Source: Peronospora farinosa
Lineage: Eukaryota > Oomycota > Peronosporomycetes > Peronosporales > Peronosporaceae
Length of the DNA stretch: 64,000 nucleotides
NCBI GenBank assembly: GCA_947646735.1
Contig: CANTFK010000692.1
Span: 124,001-188,000, forward strand
Direction of reading: 5' to 3'
The translations under genes were made by a program, and so were the position numbers. Shown here one piece after another: positions 19,186 through 29,925 of this stretch (its first letter is position 1; the number at the start of each line of letters is the position of its first letter). The notes below the pieces were generated by a model, which saw nothing but the letters and a program-made list of their open reading frames with translations, was not told the DNA's origin and ran no database searches.

Positions 19186-20946
19186 CTAGAGCGTTTCCTG
19201 GTCACTAAAACCTGCAGCTGATGCTACTTCTTCAGCCAAATGATAGAGATTTTCTTGCGTAGCGCATTGATAATAGCTATCAAGCGACTGCACCAGCGCC
19301 AGGCTCAGCATATTCTCGTAAGGGAGTCTCAGAATGGAACGTGTAAGTATTTCAGCATCCCGTCGTTTCGAATAAGGGGTCGCATTTTCTGCTATCACAA
19401 GATCAATCCAGAGAGTCTTCTCCTCAGTGAGGATCACATTCGGCACACGAGGATCTCCATGAGCCAAGTTATTCGCGTGAAGCTGCCATAACATGTAAAA
19501 GAGGCTTCGTACTTCCTCTCGAGTCGTTGGTCGCGGTAGAGGTTTCCCGACAGGACACAGTAATAGCGCACCGCTTTCCATAGTTGCGGTGACATCTCCA
19601 ATAGGTTTAATCGTCAAGCCTGTGTGCTCGGCCATTAACAAGGCTCGTCGCTCCCGACGAAGACGTCTTACATCCGTTACGATTTTCAGCGCGAAAATCT
19701 TTCCATCCTGCCCAGTAACCTTGAAAACGTGTCCATATGCGCCACGGCCGAGAAATGCATCGCCTTCCACCACATTAACATGTAATGCCTCGCAGGCGTT
19801 GGTCAAGTAGGCCACCCATGGCGACGTGTTCTCACAAATGAAGTTCTGAAACAATGATTTCGAACCCATGTCGACCCACTTCGCCTTTTGAACTTTGTAA
19901 ACATAACCCTTGTAGCTACTGGTTAACCAGAATGACTGGCGGTCAAACAGAATGGCGTATGCTGACGCCTCGGGGCAAAGATTTTGCAGGTATTTTACTA
20001 CTTGGCCAAACGCAGCGTGAGATATACTAAGCTTGCTTTCGAACAGGATGAGGCAGTCGAACAATTCTTCTTCTGCAACTCCAAATCGAAATCCATCCGG
20101 GCAATGAACATAATCTTGTGGTTCTGGCTTGACACGATACATTCCAGGATGGGTCGCAAATCCATCCGGTTTGAGGTGTTTGTTCTTATATAATTTAAAA
20201 CCCTGAGATAACCATTGATACCTCTCACTATTCACGTATACCAAACCACAGCTTTCTAGTATGCTGCTGAAGAAAGGAGTAATAAATGCGTCAAAATCAG
20301 CCTCATTCGTAATGGCATCAGCTTTAATCTGAGTCTCCTTCGACCAAAATGCTTTTTCGTCCTCGACTGGTGCAAATTTGATGACCTGTTTTGTTACTTT
20401 CAATTTTTTTTGCTCTTGCTCACCAAGTGCCGCATTCGACAAAGAATTTGAAGATTTGTGTGGCAAGCAGGCCATCGCTTGCTCAAGCTGCTGCGCAGTC
20501 CGCAATAAACAATTTCTTGCTTCTCGCATCTGTGCTGCCTCACTGACATCTTTACTTTGTACGTGTTGTTCCTGATACGGAACTACCACCAGCACGTGAA
20601 TTTCTTTTGCTTTTGGAGTGCTTACATTTTCAAGAAGCTCATCAATCGGATCTTCTCCCTGCAGCTCTTGGTCCTTTTCCGTTAACTCTTCAAGAAGAGA
20701 AGTCATCATTCCCTCCTTGAGTTTCTTGACGTGTTCAGTGCTGGAGGACAGCCAGACACCATTCCTCTTCGTCAGAAAGAGCTGCAGATCCTTTGCGTCA
20801 CATGTGATTGTGTTTGCATTCTCCGCCTTGATTTCATCTTTCAAAAGAGCCACCGTCTTCCACTTCTCAATAATGATCGTGAACGCGCTTCCACTCGCGC
20901 CAACGATCGCGCAATTTAACATACACATTTCGTTTTCAGCCGCCAT
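19186..20946 (-). CDS. Crinkler (CRN) family effector with nuclease-like and kinase-like domains
   Basis: 586 codons, intact. The start chosen is ATG at 20946 rather than the ORF's first ATG at 21036, because the Crinkler head begins just after it and an oomycete initiator-like site lies between. The head has CAIVGASGSAF, LQLFLTK (54-60, LFLAK-type) and HVLVVVP (117-123). A PD-(D/E)xK nuclease-like domain follows with D261 and E303-S-K305. A kinase-like domain has G-loop GRGAYG (400-405), K421, HGD (496-498), N503 and D515. Crinklers are delivered into host plant cells and often act in the nucleus. No cleavable signal peptide is obvious, which is common in this family. It is the only intact host gene in the window. 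Confidence 0.85.
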   Translation of the reverse strand: MAAENEMCMLNCAIVGASGSAFTIIIEKWKTVALLKDEIKAENANTITCDAKDLQLFLTKRNGVWLSSSTEHVKKLKEGMMTSLLEELTEKDQELQGEDPIDELLENVSTPKAKEIHVLVVVPYQEQHVQSKDVSEAAQMREARNCLLRTAQQLEQAMACLPHKSSNSLSNAALGEQEQKKLKVTKQVIKFAPVEDEKAFWSKETQIKADAITNEADFDAFITPFFSSILESCGLVYVNSERYQWLSQGFKLYKNKHLKPDGFATHPGMYRVKPEPQDYVHCPDGFRFGVAEEELFDCLILFESKLSISHAAFGQVVKYLQNLCPEASAYAILFDRQSFWLTSSYKGYVYKVQKAKWVDMGSKSLFQNFICENTSPWVAYLTNACEALHVNVVEGDAFLGRGAYGHVFKVTGQDGKIFALKIVTDVRRLRRERRALLMAEHTGLTIKPIGDVTATMESGALLLCPVGKPLPRPTTREEVRSLFYMLWQLHANNLAHGDPRVPNVILTEEKTLWIDLVIAENATPYSKRRDAEILTRSILRLPYENMLSLALVQSLDSYYQCATQENLYHLAEEVASAAGFSDQETL

Positions 20947-20970
20947 AGGGAATGACAGGAATTTTCTATT

Positions 20971-20980
20971 CGTAAATGAA
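20971..20980 (-). promoter_or_regulatory. Initiator-like element upstream of the Crinkler start
   Basis: On the minus strand TTCATTTACG lies 25-34 bases before ATG 20946 and is followed by an AT-rich run. This resembles the TCATTYY-type initiator of oomycete promoters. It would place transcription start downstream of the upstream ATG at 21036 and so favours the shorter protein. Confidence 0.4.
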
Positions 20981-21036
20981 TATGACAGACTGTATGTGAC
21001 ACTATATTGGGGCCAAGACGTGAGACATCCTTCCAT

Positions 21037-21622
21037 TCTGATTGGCTGACTATTAAAATTATATTGATACCGAGTAAGAATTCTTTAACGCTTTATTCGG
21101 AGCTGCTTCAATAAAAGAAGGTCGCATCATTTCTTCCTATGTTCTTATGGCTACGATGCTGAACGTGTCGCCGACATAAAAAATTTGTGGCCGCTACGGT
21201 CGCTGTTGGCGCCCCGATTATCCCCATCTCAGCTGCGTTTGAGTACAAAGTGGACGTGGCTGGAGAAGCTCACGATGAATGTGATGCAGGTCGCAGCGTT
21301 TGTCAAAGCAAAGTTTGAACTGCGTGACCGCAAGGCCTTGAAGCTGAGGTGTGTTGTGAATCATTTTGAACAGCCGTGTGCTTTACTGACGTTATTGTTG
21401 TACGATGTTGTATACACAAGCTGTACCTTTGCCAATCGCTGGATCTCCAGGACATTGACGCAAGTATCCTTTAGCGACGTCAAAATGTCGAGCATATTTC
21501 TTTCAGTGTTTCTGATGTCTCATGTTAGTTCATTATATAGAAGTCTTGTGAATGAGGCTTTCCATCAAGAAGTGATGTGTCTTTGATAAACATGGCAACA
21601 GACTGCTGTACGCATCAATTCA
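21037..21622. other. Intergenic, no supported gene
   Basis: Contains the Crinkler upstream region and a 133-codon plus-strand ORF (21185-21586) with no recognisable family, low-complexity ends and no initiator. It is left unannotated as a gene. Confidence 0.4.
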
Positions 21623-22074
21623 TTACTAGACTTCAGATCCACTTCCTGCGATGTTACCAGCATCTTGAACGTCTGCATTTATATCGCGGTACTGATATCC
21701 ATTCAGCAACAGCTTTTTCGATATGTCCTGTTGGCGAATGAACTCTTCGGGTATGTTAATGCCTTTCAGAGCTTTGCATCTCTGCACTGCAAACCGCACT
21801 GACCTTGCCATCTTCGTAACTTATGTAAAAGAGACTATTTGGCTCAAATTTGGTCAATCGTCGGTACACTAGCACATTTTTCTTGTGCTTGGAAACGAGG
21901 TGGAAAGCCCTTACGCACAGCAATGTCGATTACCAATACCCAGCAAGCCCATTACGATACTCTACATCGTATGTAAGTGTTCACGCTATTGGGAGAAGAC
22001 TCTTGAAACTATCCATCCAACACCTTCCATTCGCCAAACTTTTCCACTTTGGTACGTACATCTCCCCAAGCTAC
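21623..22074 (-). pseudogene. Coding-like remnants of unknown function
   Basis: Two minus-strand pieces look protein-coding but are out of frame with each other: one near 21915-21770 (NVLVYRRLTKFEPNSLFYIS, then YEDGKVSAV) and ORF 21811-21626 (INIPEEFIRQQDISKKLLLN). They lie just downstream of the interrupted ORF at 22075 and may belong to the same decayed gene. The family is not recognised. Confidence 0.35.
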
Positions 22075-22239
22075 TCATGAACGAAGGGCTCTTGTGTCCA
22101 GCAATGACACCCCTCTCGTCCAGTAGAATGCATTCCTCAGCGTATTTATGGCTCGTTCAGTGCAATGGCCGTTGGAAGCTGTATATTTTGCTGTAATCGA
22201 AGCAACATTCGCAACCTGTTCTGGCAGCTTATCAGCACG
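22075..22239 (-). pseudogene. 3' part of an ORF interrupted by D1
   Basis: Removing D1 and one copy of its GCACG target duplication joins this segment in frame to 30391-30552. It gives one ORF of about 108 codons that starts MAGGCKGEAKRE and ends LLDTRALRS. The product is not recognised. The joined frame confirms both the insertion site and that the ORF pre-dates D1. Confidence 0.65.
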
Positions 22240-22700
22240 TGTAATGGGGCACCCTCCGACTATACTGATTACAGTATAGTCTACTTTCACTGATTACAGT
22301 GAAAGCAGGTGCCTCAATTACCTCTCTTACACAAGAGGCAGAGGAAGCTTTACTTCTAAACAAACGCTTAGAAGTAGAGGAAAAGAAAACTGTATTTAAT
22401 ATAGTTAACTATCTTAATAAAACTAATCTGTTATAACCTATGTTAACTATATTAAACTACAACTATGTATGATGACAACTTGCCCTCCACTCATTGCGCG
22501 CGTCCATCGGTCATTGGTCAGCGCGTTGGTTGATATGATGGCCCAGATCAACCAATGAGAGGGCATCTCCAACTTCAAGGAGATCAGGAACAATAGTATA
22601 AGAAAAGGTAATATTGTCAAAAATATTATTAGTTATAATAATATTTTTATCGACACTTCATATAAGTGTCAATATTATGTAACGGGCTCGCCCCGTTACA
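22240..22700 (-). repeat. 3' LTR of D1
   Basis: 461 bp, pairs with 29926-30385. Its 5' end (element sense) is the inverted repeat TGTAACGGG-CCCGTTACA. Near its 3' end are two hairpins, ACTATACTG/CAGTATAGT and CTTTCACTG/CAGTGAAAG. It differs from its partner by several substitutions and short indels around 22590-22640, so the insertion is not very recent. Confidence 0.93.
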
Positions 22701-22746
22701 TCACTCCCCCTCAACCAACAGTCACATTAGTGACTGTTTAGTGACT

Positions 22747-24468
22747 ATGGATAAGGAGAACTTGTTGAATTTTCTTTCATTCAACAATTACGCTATGACA
22801 AAGTCCATGCGCGTCGCTGCTAAGGCAGCCAAGAGCTCGGCTGCACGCCTGTGTGCAGCCGCTACTGAGGCTTCACAGCCTCAGCCAGCAGACACTTATG
22901 TGTCTGCTGGAAGTCAACATCAGCCTGCAACGCCTGTTTGCAGGTTCACGTAGCGCTTCGCCACGTGAAGATGTTGACCCAGAGTTAGTCGTTGACTACT
23001 CTGGTGAGTCGGATGACGCATCCGGCTCAAAGTCATCCCGGGCTCTCCCCGGGGTGATACCTCGTCGTCTAATGCTACGAAGAGGGATCGTGGTACATTG
23101 AGTGAATCAATGTACCGTGAAATGTTCGGGTCGTCTGATGAATCAGACGACTCGCCAAACAAGTCGAAGGATAGTGACTCGGGTGGGGACCGTAAGGGTG
23201 ATGTCAGTGCTTCTACTGACATCAATAATCATAGTGTCGGTACTTCTGTTGACACTAATGCTCGTGGTGTCGGTACTTCTGTTGACACCAAGCAGGAGGC
23301 TTTAGACCGCAACGTATTGCGTCTTGCTCCTGATCGCAAACCATGGATGCTATCTAAGCATCTGCTTGATCGTTGGTCTGGAAAGACCAACGAACGGTTC
23401 CCCATACCGTTGTTTGATGCGTCAAAGCTTCACGGCCTTGACGCCAGTGCGAAGAACTTTCGCACTGAGAACGATTATTACATCGATGTGTTCCTTAAAC
23501 ATCGATGGTATGGCCCACACAAGAAGCGTGAGGCTGACGCGTTCCTCCAATCTTGGAACGCGTTTATCACCAACGTTTTAAACGTTGGGAAAGAGGCTTG
23601 GCTTCAAAGACTTCATGCTAGCCGCAATAAGAAGTACTTCCGGTTCATGCTATCGTTTGCACCGGTTATCTAGAGAGGCAGGCCTGTTATGCCTCTCTTG
23701 GGGCGACCCATGCCCGGGGTGCCTGAGCACCTCGTCAAGAGCGCCTAAGGAGGCGTACCTCCTTACTGAGCCCTGGTGGAGGGCTCGCATCTCTTTTAAG
23801 ATGCGTGAAGGGATTGCTACTTTGCAATCCCTTTACGAGCGCGCTGGGCGCTCGTTTTCCGATGGTCCTTCACCATCGGGTGCCCCTTGTCGTACTGTTC
23901 GACAAGGCCGGGAACGTCGGCCATCAGTTGGGCCCGAGGTTCCCAGCTATTCGCCGAAGGCGGATAGCCACGCCACCGGACGAGATAACTCGTCCGACTT
24001 CCCTTCACCTCGCGATGCTTTAGTAAGCATTCGAGTCTACCAGCGGATGCGGTGGTGGAGGAAAAACCCTGTCCGATTCTTTCATCGGACTTGGCTGCTG
24101 AGTTAGACGGGTTTGCCCGTGTAACTCGTGAGCTCCGTTGTGATGTTGATCACGAACGGGATAAGCGTCGCCGCTTAGAGAACATTGTGCGACAGCTTGG
24201 GTTTGACCATGAGAGGTCTCGGGCAAACAATGCTGTCGCACTATTAAAGAATGAACGGCGACTTCATTCTCTGAGTAACGAGCTGGCGACAGCTCGTCAG
24301 GAGATCGTCCAATATCATGGGAAGATCTCATCTCTACACGACCAGGTATCGAATCTGGTTCGTGAAAACAAGAATCTGAAGGGGATTCTTGAGAGTAATG
24401 GCTATCTTCGTCGTTCGAAGAAGCCGCGTACTGAACGTACGGACGAAGACGTCCCACGTAAAACGTAG
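22747..24468 (+). pseudogene. D1 antisense ORF, with coiled-coil C-terminus
   Basis: Starts at ATG 22747, just inside the 3' LTR and polypurine tract, and runs against pol. Pieces: 22747-22953 (Ala-rich, KSMRVAAKAAKSSAA), then an acidic Ser/Asp region, then 23098-23673 (GLDASAKNFRTENDYYIDVF), then a WWRARISFKMREGI block with an upstream CPGC pair, then 24052-24468, a long coiled coil (ERRLHSLSNELATARQEIV). At least three frame changes are shared with D2 and D3. Function unknown. Confidence 0.6.
23817..24019 (-). pseudogene. D1 chromodomain, out of frame with pol
   Basis: Encodes VKGSRTSYLVRWRGYPPSAN and SWEPRAQLMADVPGLVEQYD, a chromodomain with the usual aromatic and W-E-P residues. The pol frame closes at TAA 24020 (in sense DSNAY, stop), and the chromodomain lies in the -1 frame, as in D2 and D3. 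Ends at TAG 23817. Confidence 0.75.
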
Positions 24469-25942
24469 GATGCGTACGCATCCTGCGTGGCAACTCGATC
24501 GTGTATGCGTTGCCTAGGCGGCGCAATACACGAAACGGGCCGATGTACTTGGGCAACAATTTATTGCTGCCCACGTTAGTCACTACATGTTTAGGTAGGT
24601 TTACTGTTGACAGTAAAACTAAATCACCTTCAATAAATGTTTGAGCATTTGCCCTTCCATTATTGTCTGCGTTTCGCTTTTGCTTATCCACCGCTTCTGC
24701 GATGGAGTCTTGCACGAAACGGACTACCGCTTCACGAGTCAGCAGGAAATCCTCAGCTGACTCGTTGCTTTTGGCTGCAGTGCATTGTGAATGCAATGCA
24801 GAGATATCGGTTACTAATTCAGCGAGAACAATACTGTTCTCACTTGTGATACCTCGAACGATGCTGACATCTTCAGCATCGTTATCAGTAAGAGCGTCAT
24901 CGCTCTTACTTTCTTCCTCTTCACCGAAGTCGAATGGTACGACTTCGGTTACTTTCGCGTCGACCATAACGTCGTCGCGTGATGAGCAAGAGCCAGATTG
25001 GTTCTCGCTCGAGCGAGTCCCTCCCCCCCTCAAACTAGAGTCACCCTCTACTAAGGTGGGGACACGTGGATGGCGAAGGTCATTCACGTAGAACGGTGTA
25101 TGCGTCGTGGACGCATGCACGGAGTTGTTGATGGCGAATTCGACCATCGACAAGAACTCACTCCAACTCGTAAACGAGTGGACGTACCCTCGAAGAGTCT
25201 CTTCGAGGACGCGATTGGAGGGTTCAGTCTGACCATCAGTTTCTGGATGGTCAGAAGTAGACATTGTGAGCCGTGATCCAAGTGTTTGGAACACGGAACT
25301 CCAAAATTCAGCCGTTAACTGGGTGTCCCTATCGGACACAAGTTCACGGGGTAAACCGTGCAATCGAAAGATTGTATCGATGAACACGCGAGCACAGCCC
25401 TCTGCTGTGATCGACTCAGGTACAGCAACAAGATGTACCATCTTGCTGAACCTGTCCACAAACACGAGAATACCATTATTCCCGTGAGCGTCTTTGGGAA
25501 ACCCAAAGACGAAGTCCATTGATACGGACTCCCAGCACTCTGCCGGAACAGGTAGAGGCTGCAATGGTGCACGGAGTGAAGGACTAGGCTTCACTCGTTG
25601 ACACATCTCACAATCACGCACGTACTTGCGCACAAACTTATACTGGCGTGGCCAGTAAAAGTCGCGACTGACCGTGAGGTAGGTCTTCTCACGGCCGCGA
25701 TGCCCACTTATTGGTGCATCGTGACATTCAAACATGATCCGTAACCTGAGGTCATGTTGTGGCGGTACAACGACACGCCTCGTGTCGTTGGTGACGGCTG
25801 TGTAGTACAGTAAGCCGTCCCGCTGGGTGTATCGATCTAGAGAAGATCGATACATGGCAGGCAAGCGCTTCTTAGCTTGCGTGGATGGGTCCTTGAGGTA
25901 CTCCATCAGGAGTACAAGATCATTATCTTGTGCGCATGCCAT
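24020..25942 (-). CDS. D1 integrase
   Basis: 640 codons open. HHCC head (FECHDAPISGHRGREKTYL, then CEMCQ), core carboxylates in SMDFVFGFP, SDRDTQLTAEFW and SNRVLEETL, then an acidic insertion (FGEEEESKSDDALTDN), the tail KYIGPFRVLRRLG and HPTFYVGRLRPYV. The integrase inserts the DNA copy. The acidic insert between core and tail is unusual and is conserved in D2 and D3. Confidence 0.8.
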   Translation of the reverse strand: MACAQDNDLVLLMEYLKDPSTQAKKRLPAMYRSSLDRYTQRDGLLYYTAVTNDTRRVVVPPQHDLRLRIMFECHDAPISGHRGREKTYLTVSRDFYWPRQYKFVRKYVRDCEMCQRVKPSPSLRAPLQPLPVPAECWESVSMDFVFGFPKDAHGNNGILVFVDRFSKMVHLVAVPESITAEGCARVFIDTIFRLHGLPRELVSDRDTQLTAEFWSSVFQTLGSRLTMSTSDHPETDGQTEPSNRVLEETLRGYVHSFTSWSEFLSMVEFAINNSVHASTTHTPFYVNDLRHPRVPTLVEGDSSLRGGGTRSSENQSGSCSSRDDVMVDAKVTEVVPFDFGEEEESKSDDALTDNDAEDVSIVRGITSENSIVLAELVTDISALHSQCTAAKSNESAEDFLLTREAVVRFVQDSIAEAVDKQKRNADNNGRANAQTFIEGDLVLLSTVNLPKHVVTNVGSNKLLPKYIGPFRVLRRLGNAYTIELPRRMRTHPTFYVGRLRPYVQYAASSNDEDSHYSQESPSDSCFHEPDSIPGRVEMRSSHDIGRSPDELSPARYSENEVAVHSLIVRQHCLPETSHGQTQAVAQCSLSGDAYPVRDQHHNGAHELHGQTRLTQQPSPMKESDRVFPPPPHPLVDSNAY

Positions 25943-25957
25943 TCTAATGTCGTCGAG

Positions 25958-27595
25958 CTAACTCGACGACAAGACGCTGGTACTCAGCGTGGCGACAGTG
26001 GTGCTCACATCACTGTCGGATTGCACAGTCGGCTCTAGGTCAGGCCGACGTGAAAGAGCATCGGCGACGACGTTAAGTCGTCCCGGCTTATACTCCACGG
26101 AGAAGTTGTACTCCGCGAAGAACGACAACCATCTCGCCATTCGTTGCGAGAGGTGTGGACTATTTACAGCCGTGCGTAGTGACGCATGGTCTGTATATAC
26201 AATGAACGGTCTATCTCCTAAGAGATAGACGCGAAACTTAGCCATTGCATACTTCATGGCAAGGAGTTCCTTGTCATGCACCGGGTAATTGCGCTCAGCC
26301 GGTTGCAGCTGACGCGATTGATAACAGACGACACGCTCTGCGCCGTCTGTATCATATTGCATCAGTGCGCAGCCGATTGCAAAATCACTGGCGTCACAGA
26401 CCACATGAAATGGTCTGTCTTGATCGGCAATCGCCAACACTGGCGATTGCATCAAGCTTTGCTTGATACGTTCAAAGGAACGCTGACAATCAGCGTTCCA
26501 GTTCCACTTTACATTTTTCTTGAGTAAACAAGAAAGATGTACTGTCATTTCGGCGTAATTGCGCGAGTACTTGTGCAAGTACGCCGCTAGCCCAAGGAAC
26601 TTCCTTAGTCCCTTGACATCGACTGGCACTGGCCAGTCGGTGATCGCCTTGATCTTTTCTGGATCAGGGCGTACGCCGTTCTTTCCGACGATGCACCCAA
26701 GAAGCGGTATTTCGCTAGCTGCGAATATACACTTCTTGAGGTTGGCGTACAACTTATGCTCTCGCATAAGTGTAAGAACCTTACGGACGTGGAGTCTATG
26801 GACTTCCACGTCTGTTTTCCCGTCCATAACCCGACTATGGACGAACACATCATCGAAGTAACTCGGTGCGAATTCGCGCACCGGTCTCAATAGATGTGAA
26901 ACACATCTATTGAATGTGGCTGGTGCATTACTAAGCCCTTGCGGCATCACCAACCATTCCCAGAGCATACCACTGGGAGTGCTCACTGCTGTGTACGGGA
27001 TGTCCCGTTCACGCATTAGGATCTGATAGAAACCATCCATCAGATCCATGGACGAAAAGATGGTACTCTTAGACATACCATCTATGATTACGTCCTTTCT
27101 CGGTATCGGCGTTTGCGCCGGTATCGTTGCAGCGTTCAACTTATTGAACGCGTGCACTATCCGCCACCCTCCTGTGGCCTTGCGCACACAGAAGGTCGGA
27201 GAGCTGTGAGGTGAAGTTGACTCCCTCACATGGCCCGCTGCTAGGCGATCGGCAAAGAACTTGTCGATCGCCTCGACCTGTTCCCGAGGCAGTGGCCACT
27301 GCTTCATGACACAATATTTTGCGCCAGGAACAAGGTCGATCTCGTGTCGAGTACCTTTATCCTTAAGTAACTCACACGGAACGGATTCAGGGAATACATC
27401 CTTGAATTCGACCAAATCCTTGTACAAAGGATTTGACTTCAGCGACTCCCAGGATTGCGATGTATATCGCTCAATCCGAGTCTTCTCATCAAGGACACTC
27501 TCGTCCATTGATGAGCTGCTGAGAACCCGTTCGTTCTCGGCAAAAACTGTTGCTGACCGAATGTCAGTCATGTACTCGTCCTCTGCGACGAGCAC
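25958..27595 (-). CDS. D1 reverse transcriptase and RNase H
   Basis: 545 codons open: HEIDLVPGAKYC, WRIVHAFNKLN, SSMDLMDGFYQ (Asp), APSYFDDVFVHS (F-D-D box), thumb, then RNase H with FHVVCDASDFAIG, DKELLAMKYAM and YTDHASLRTAV. It reads through RWLSFFAEYN, where D2 and D3 have TAG. It ends at a TAG in the loop of an inverted repeat near 25955, where D2 and D3 read through. Confidence 0.85.
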   Translation of the reverse strand: MLVAEDEYMTDIRSATVFAENERVLSSSSMDESVLDEKTRIERYTSQSWESLKSNPLYKDLVEFKDVFPESVPCELLKDKGTRHEIDLVPGAKYCVMKQWPLPREQVEAIDKFFADRLAAGHVRESTSPHSSPTFCVRKATGGWRIVHAFNKLNAATIPAQTPIPRKDVIIDGMSKSTIFSSMDLMDGFYQILMRERDIPYTAVSTPSGMLWEWLVMPQGLSNAPATFNRCVSHLLRPVREFAPSYFDDVFVHSRVMDGKTDVEVHRLHVRKVLTLMREHKLYANLKKCIFAASEIPLLGCIVGKNGVRPDPEKIKAITDWPVPVDVKGLRKFLGLAAYLHKYSRNYAEMTVHLSCLLKKNVKWNWNADCQRSFERIKQSLMQSPVLAIADQDRPFHVVCDASDFAIGCALMQYDTDGAERVVCYQSRQLQPAERNYPVHDKELLAMKYAMAKFRVYLLGDRPFIVYTDHASLRTAVNSPHLSQRMARWLSFFAEYNFSVEYKPGRLNVVADALSRRPDLEPTVQSDSDVSTTVATLSTSVLSSS

Positions 27596-28669
27596 ACAGA
27601 TCTGCTTGACTTGCCACTACGCAGATCACGCAAGAACCTTTTAGGTTCTAGCGTAGGCAACTGAGTTATCTCCGAAGTTAACTTCGGAGGCGCGATCAGA
27701 TCAAGCGTATAAGCGCCTACGTTTGATCCGTCATTAACCAAGACGTTCAACGTCTCGGTTACTTCCTGGGGACTTATTCCCTCAGGGCACTGGGGACTTA
27801 TTCCCTCAGTGATTATTTCCTGGGGACTTATTCCCGCAGGCTCGATAGAACCTGTTCCATCGAATTCCTCTAGCTGTGGTGGCGCAACCACAGCGAGATC
27901 CTCTACGATCAACTCTCCAGTTGATCTAGGATTACCGTGTTGCCGCTTCTGGGCAACCGGTTTACTCTTCGGTGAATGCTGCCCTCTAGGCGAGCATTCA
28001 TGTCCCGGTCCACTCGACTTATTCGAGTGGTGGACCTTGGGCGCTGCCTGTGCTTGTGCACAGCCGCCGGCAGCTTGCTCCACAGCGTGACTGTCTGTCT
28101 GTCACGCTGAGTTCTTGTGCAGTCCTACTAACGACCGAACCACAAGTGAGGCCATCACACTCACTCGTAGTACATTTACACGCTTGTGAACGCTCCAAGA
28201 CGTTCATCAGATGGCCATCTGATGAACAAGCGGCAGGCATCTTCACGGTTCGATGCTGCCAGCTGACCCATGGCTCGTACCTTCTGAGCCATGGTAATCC
28301 TAGGATGACATCAAATTTGTCATCCAGATCAAGTACGATGAAATCATCATCGTACTTTTTGCCTTCAAGCGTGTAGTGAATTCCCACTACACGTTTCTTT
28401 ACTGTTACGGATGCGCCAGTTGCAAGGCGCACCGTCATCCTCGTTGGAGGGGTCTCGCGCTCAACATATTTGAGCCTACGATCATCCAGCGATTGGCGTC
28501 GAACAAAGTTGTTCGAAGCCCCACAATCAACTAGGGCGCGAAGTGACATGTTCTTTGTCACTTCGATCTTCAAGGTGATGAGAGATACCTCATCACTGGG
28601 AGCGGCAACACACAGTGACTGTGTGTTGGGAGCAACCTTCGTCAAGAGTACCGCGAACTCTCTTGACAT
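27568..28669 (-). pseudogene. D1 protease and linker
   Basis: 28669-28019 is the protease: ALVDCGASNNFVRRQ (D-C-G in place of D-S/T-G) and VILGLPWLRRYEPW. 28083-27568, in the +1 frame, is a hydrophilic linker with three EGISPQ-type repeats. The shift between the two frames is present in all three D copies. The linker then loses frame to RT by a missing base in the GGCAAGTC stretch, shared with D2 only. Confidence 0.75.
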
Positions 28670-28676
28670 TGCTGGA

Positions 28677-29878
28677 TCAGTAGGGCGCTCCGCCCCTACT
28701 GACCCCGACCGTTTTTTGATGGTCCACCACGTTGTTGCGATTTCGCAGCAACGTGGGACCCACGTCTCTGGCCCTTCTTGGCAGACGGTCGATCGTCACT
28801 CCCAGTGTTACGAGACACTGGGCGTGGGCACTACACTCATAAGCGTCGTGGCCCAACCTCTGACAGCGATTGCACTTTTGCAATCGCTTGTACCCTGGAT
28901 AGCGAGGTCGCTCGCTCTCTACATAGGAGAGGTCCATTGGTTCTGGACCTCCGCCCTCCTGTCGTCTCGGTAGACGATAGGATCCCGAGTGGACGTGAGC
29001 CTGTTGTAGGCTAAAGTCCTCCTGTTCCGCTGCAGAGATCGCTTGATCCAGCGATTCTAGTTCCAAGCGGAACAGGTGGGTCTTGACAGGACCATCTGTC
29101 AGACCCTTGATGAACACAGTAACCTGCGTGTGTTCATCGATTGGGTTCAGTACGATACAGCTAACGAGGTATCGTAAGTGTTGGGCGTAAGCGTGTATAT
29201 CACGCTTACCCTGTTTCAAATCCAGGAGCAAAGCCCGAGCCCTGAATTCGGCGCGAGGCGGTTAAAACGTGTGTTTGAGCCGCGCCTTGAAGACGTCATA
29301 CGTTGGAAAAACGTATGGGTCGTGCAGTTTGAGCCCTAAGGCCCAAGCTTTGGCACGTCCTGCCAAGTTCGACATGGCGAACTTGACCTTCATCGCATCG
29401 TCATCGATGCGACGAGCCTCAATGGCATCGTCGAGCTCGACGAACCATCTCAACAAGGAGTCGCTTTCGACTGCCTTGTACTTGGAGACATCAATCTTCA
29501 AGGACTCGGGTCGACGTGCATACGCCGACCCGGCAGCAACAGCACTAGCCTGCTGTTGTCTCAACAGTTCAGACTGTTGAGCACCCTGCTGCATCAACAA
29601 GTAGCTTGTTGAGCGCCTTGTTCTCTCAACAGTTCAACCTGTTGAGAACCTTGCTCCTCTAGCAAGGTGAGTTTCCTTACAACTTCGTCAAGTTCATGTT
29701 GTATGAACTTGGTGATGGTTGCATGTTGGTCGTCTCCGCTAAGAGAGAGCAACATGGCACCAACGGCAGGGTTGCCGATGGTTTCAGCCATACGCTGAAC
29801 CGCATTCCATTCGAGGTCACTCAAATAACGGAAATCATCACGCGTTGCGTGATGACGTTCATCACCCGCTGATTCCAT
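28677..29878 (-). pseudogene. gag: D1 Gag, broken
   Basis: Same protein as D3 Gag but with a one-base loss near 29600, TAA at about 29262 (Glu codon in D3), and a one-base loss after the zinc knuckle (CNRCQRLGHDAYEC). The first and third lesions are shared with D2. The A_AAA_AAC heptamer and hairpin after it are intact. Confidence 0.8.
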
Positions 29879-29925
29879 AGCGGGAGGTGCGGTGGTCGCT
29901 TAACGGACCACGAAGTGCTACCAGG

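Noticed and set aside
21185..21586. 133-codon plus-strand ORF
   Set aside because: No recognisable domain, no initiator, and nothing in its neighbourhood supports it; likely chance.
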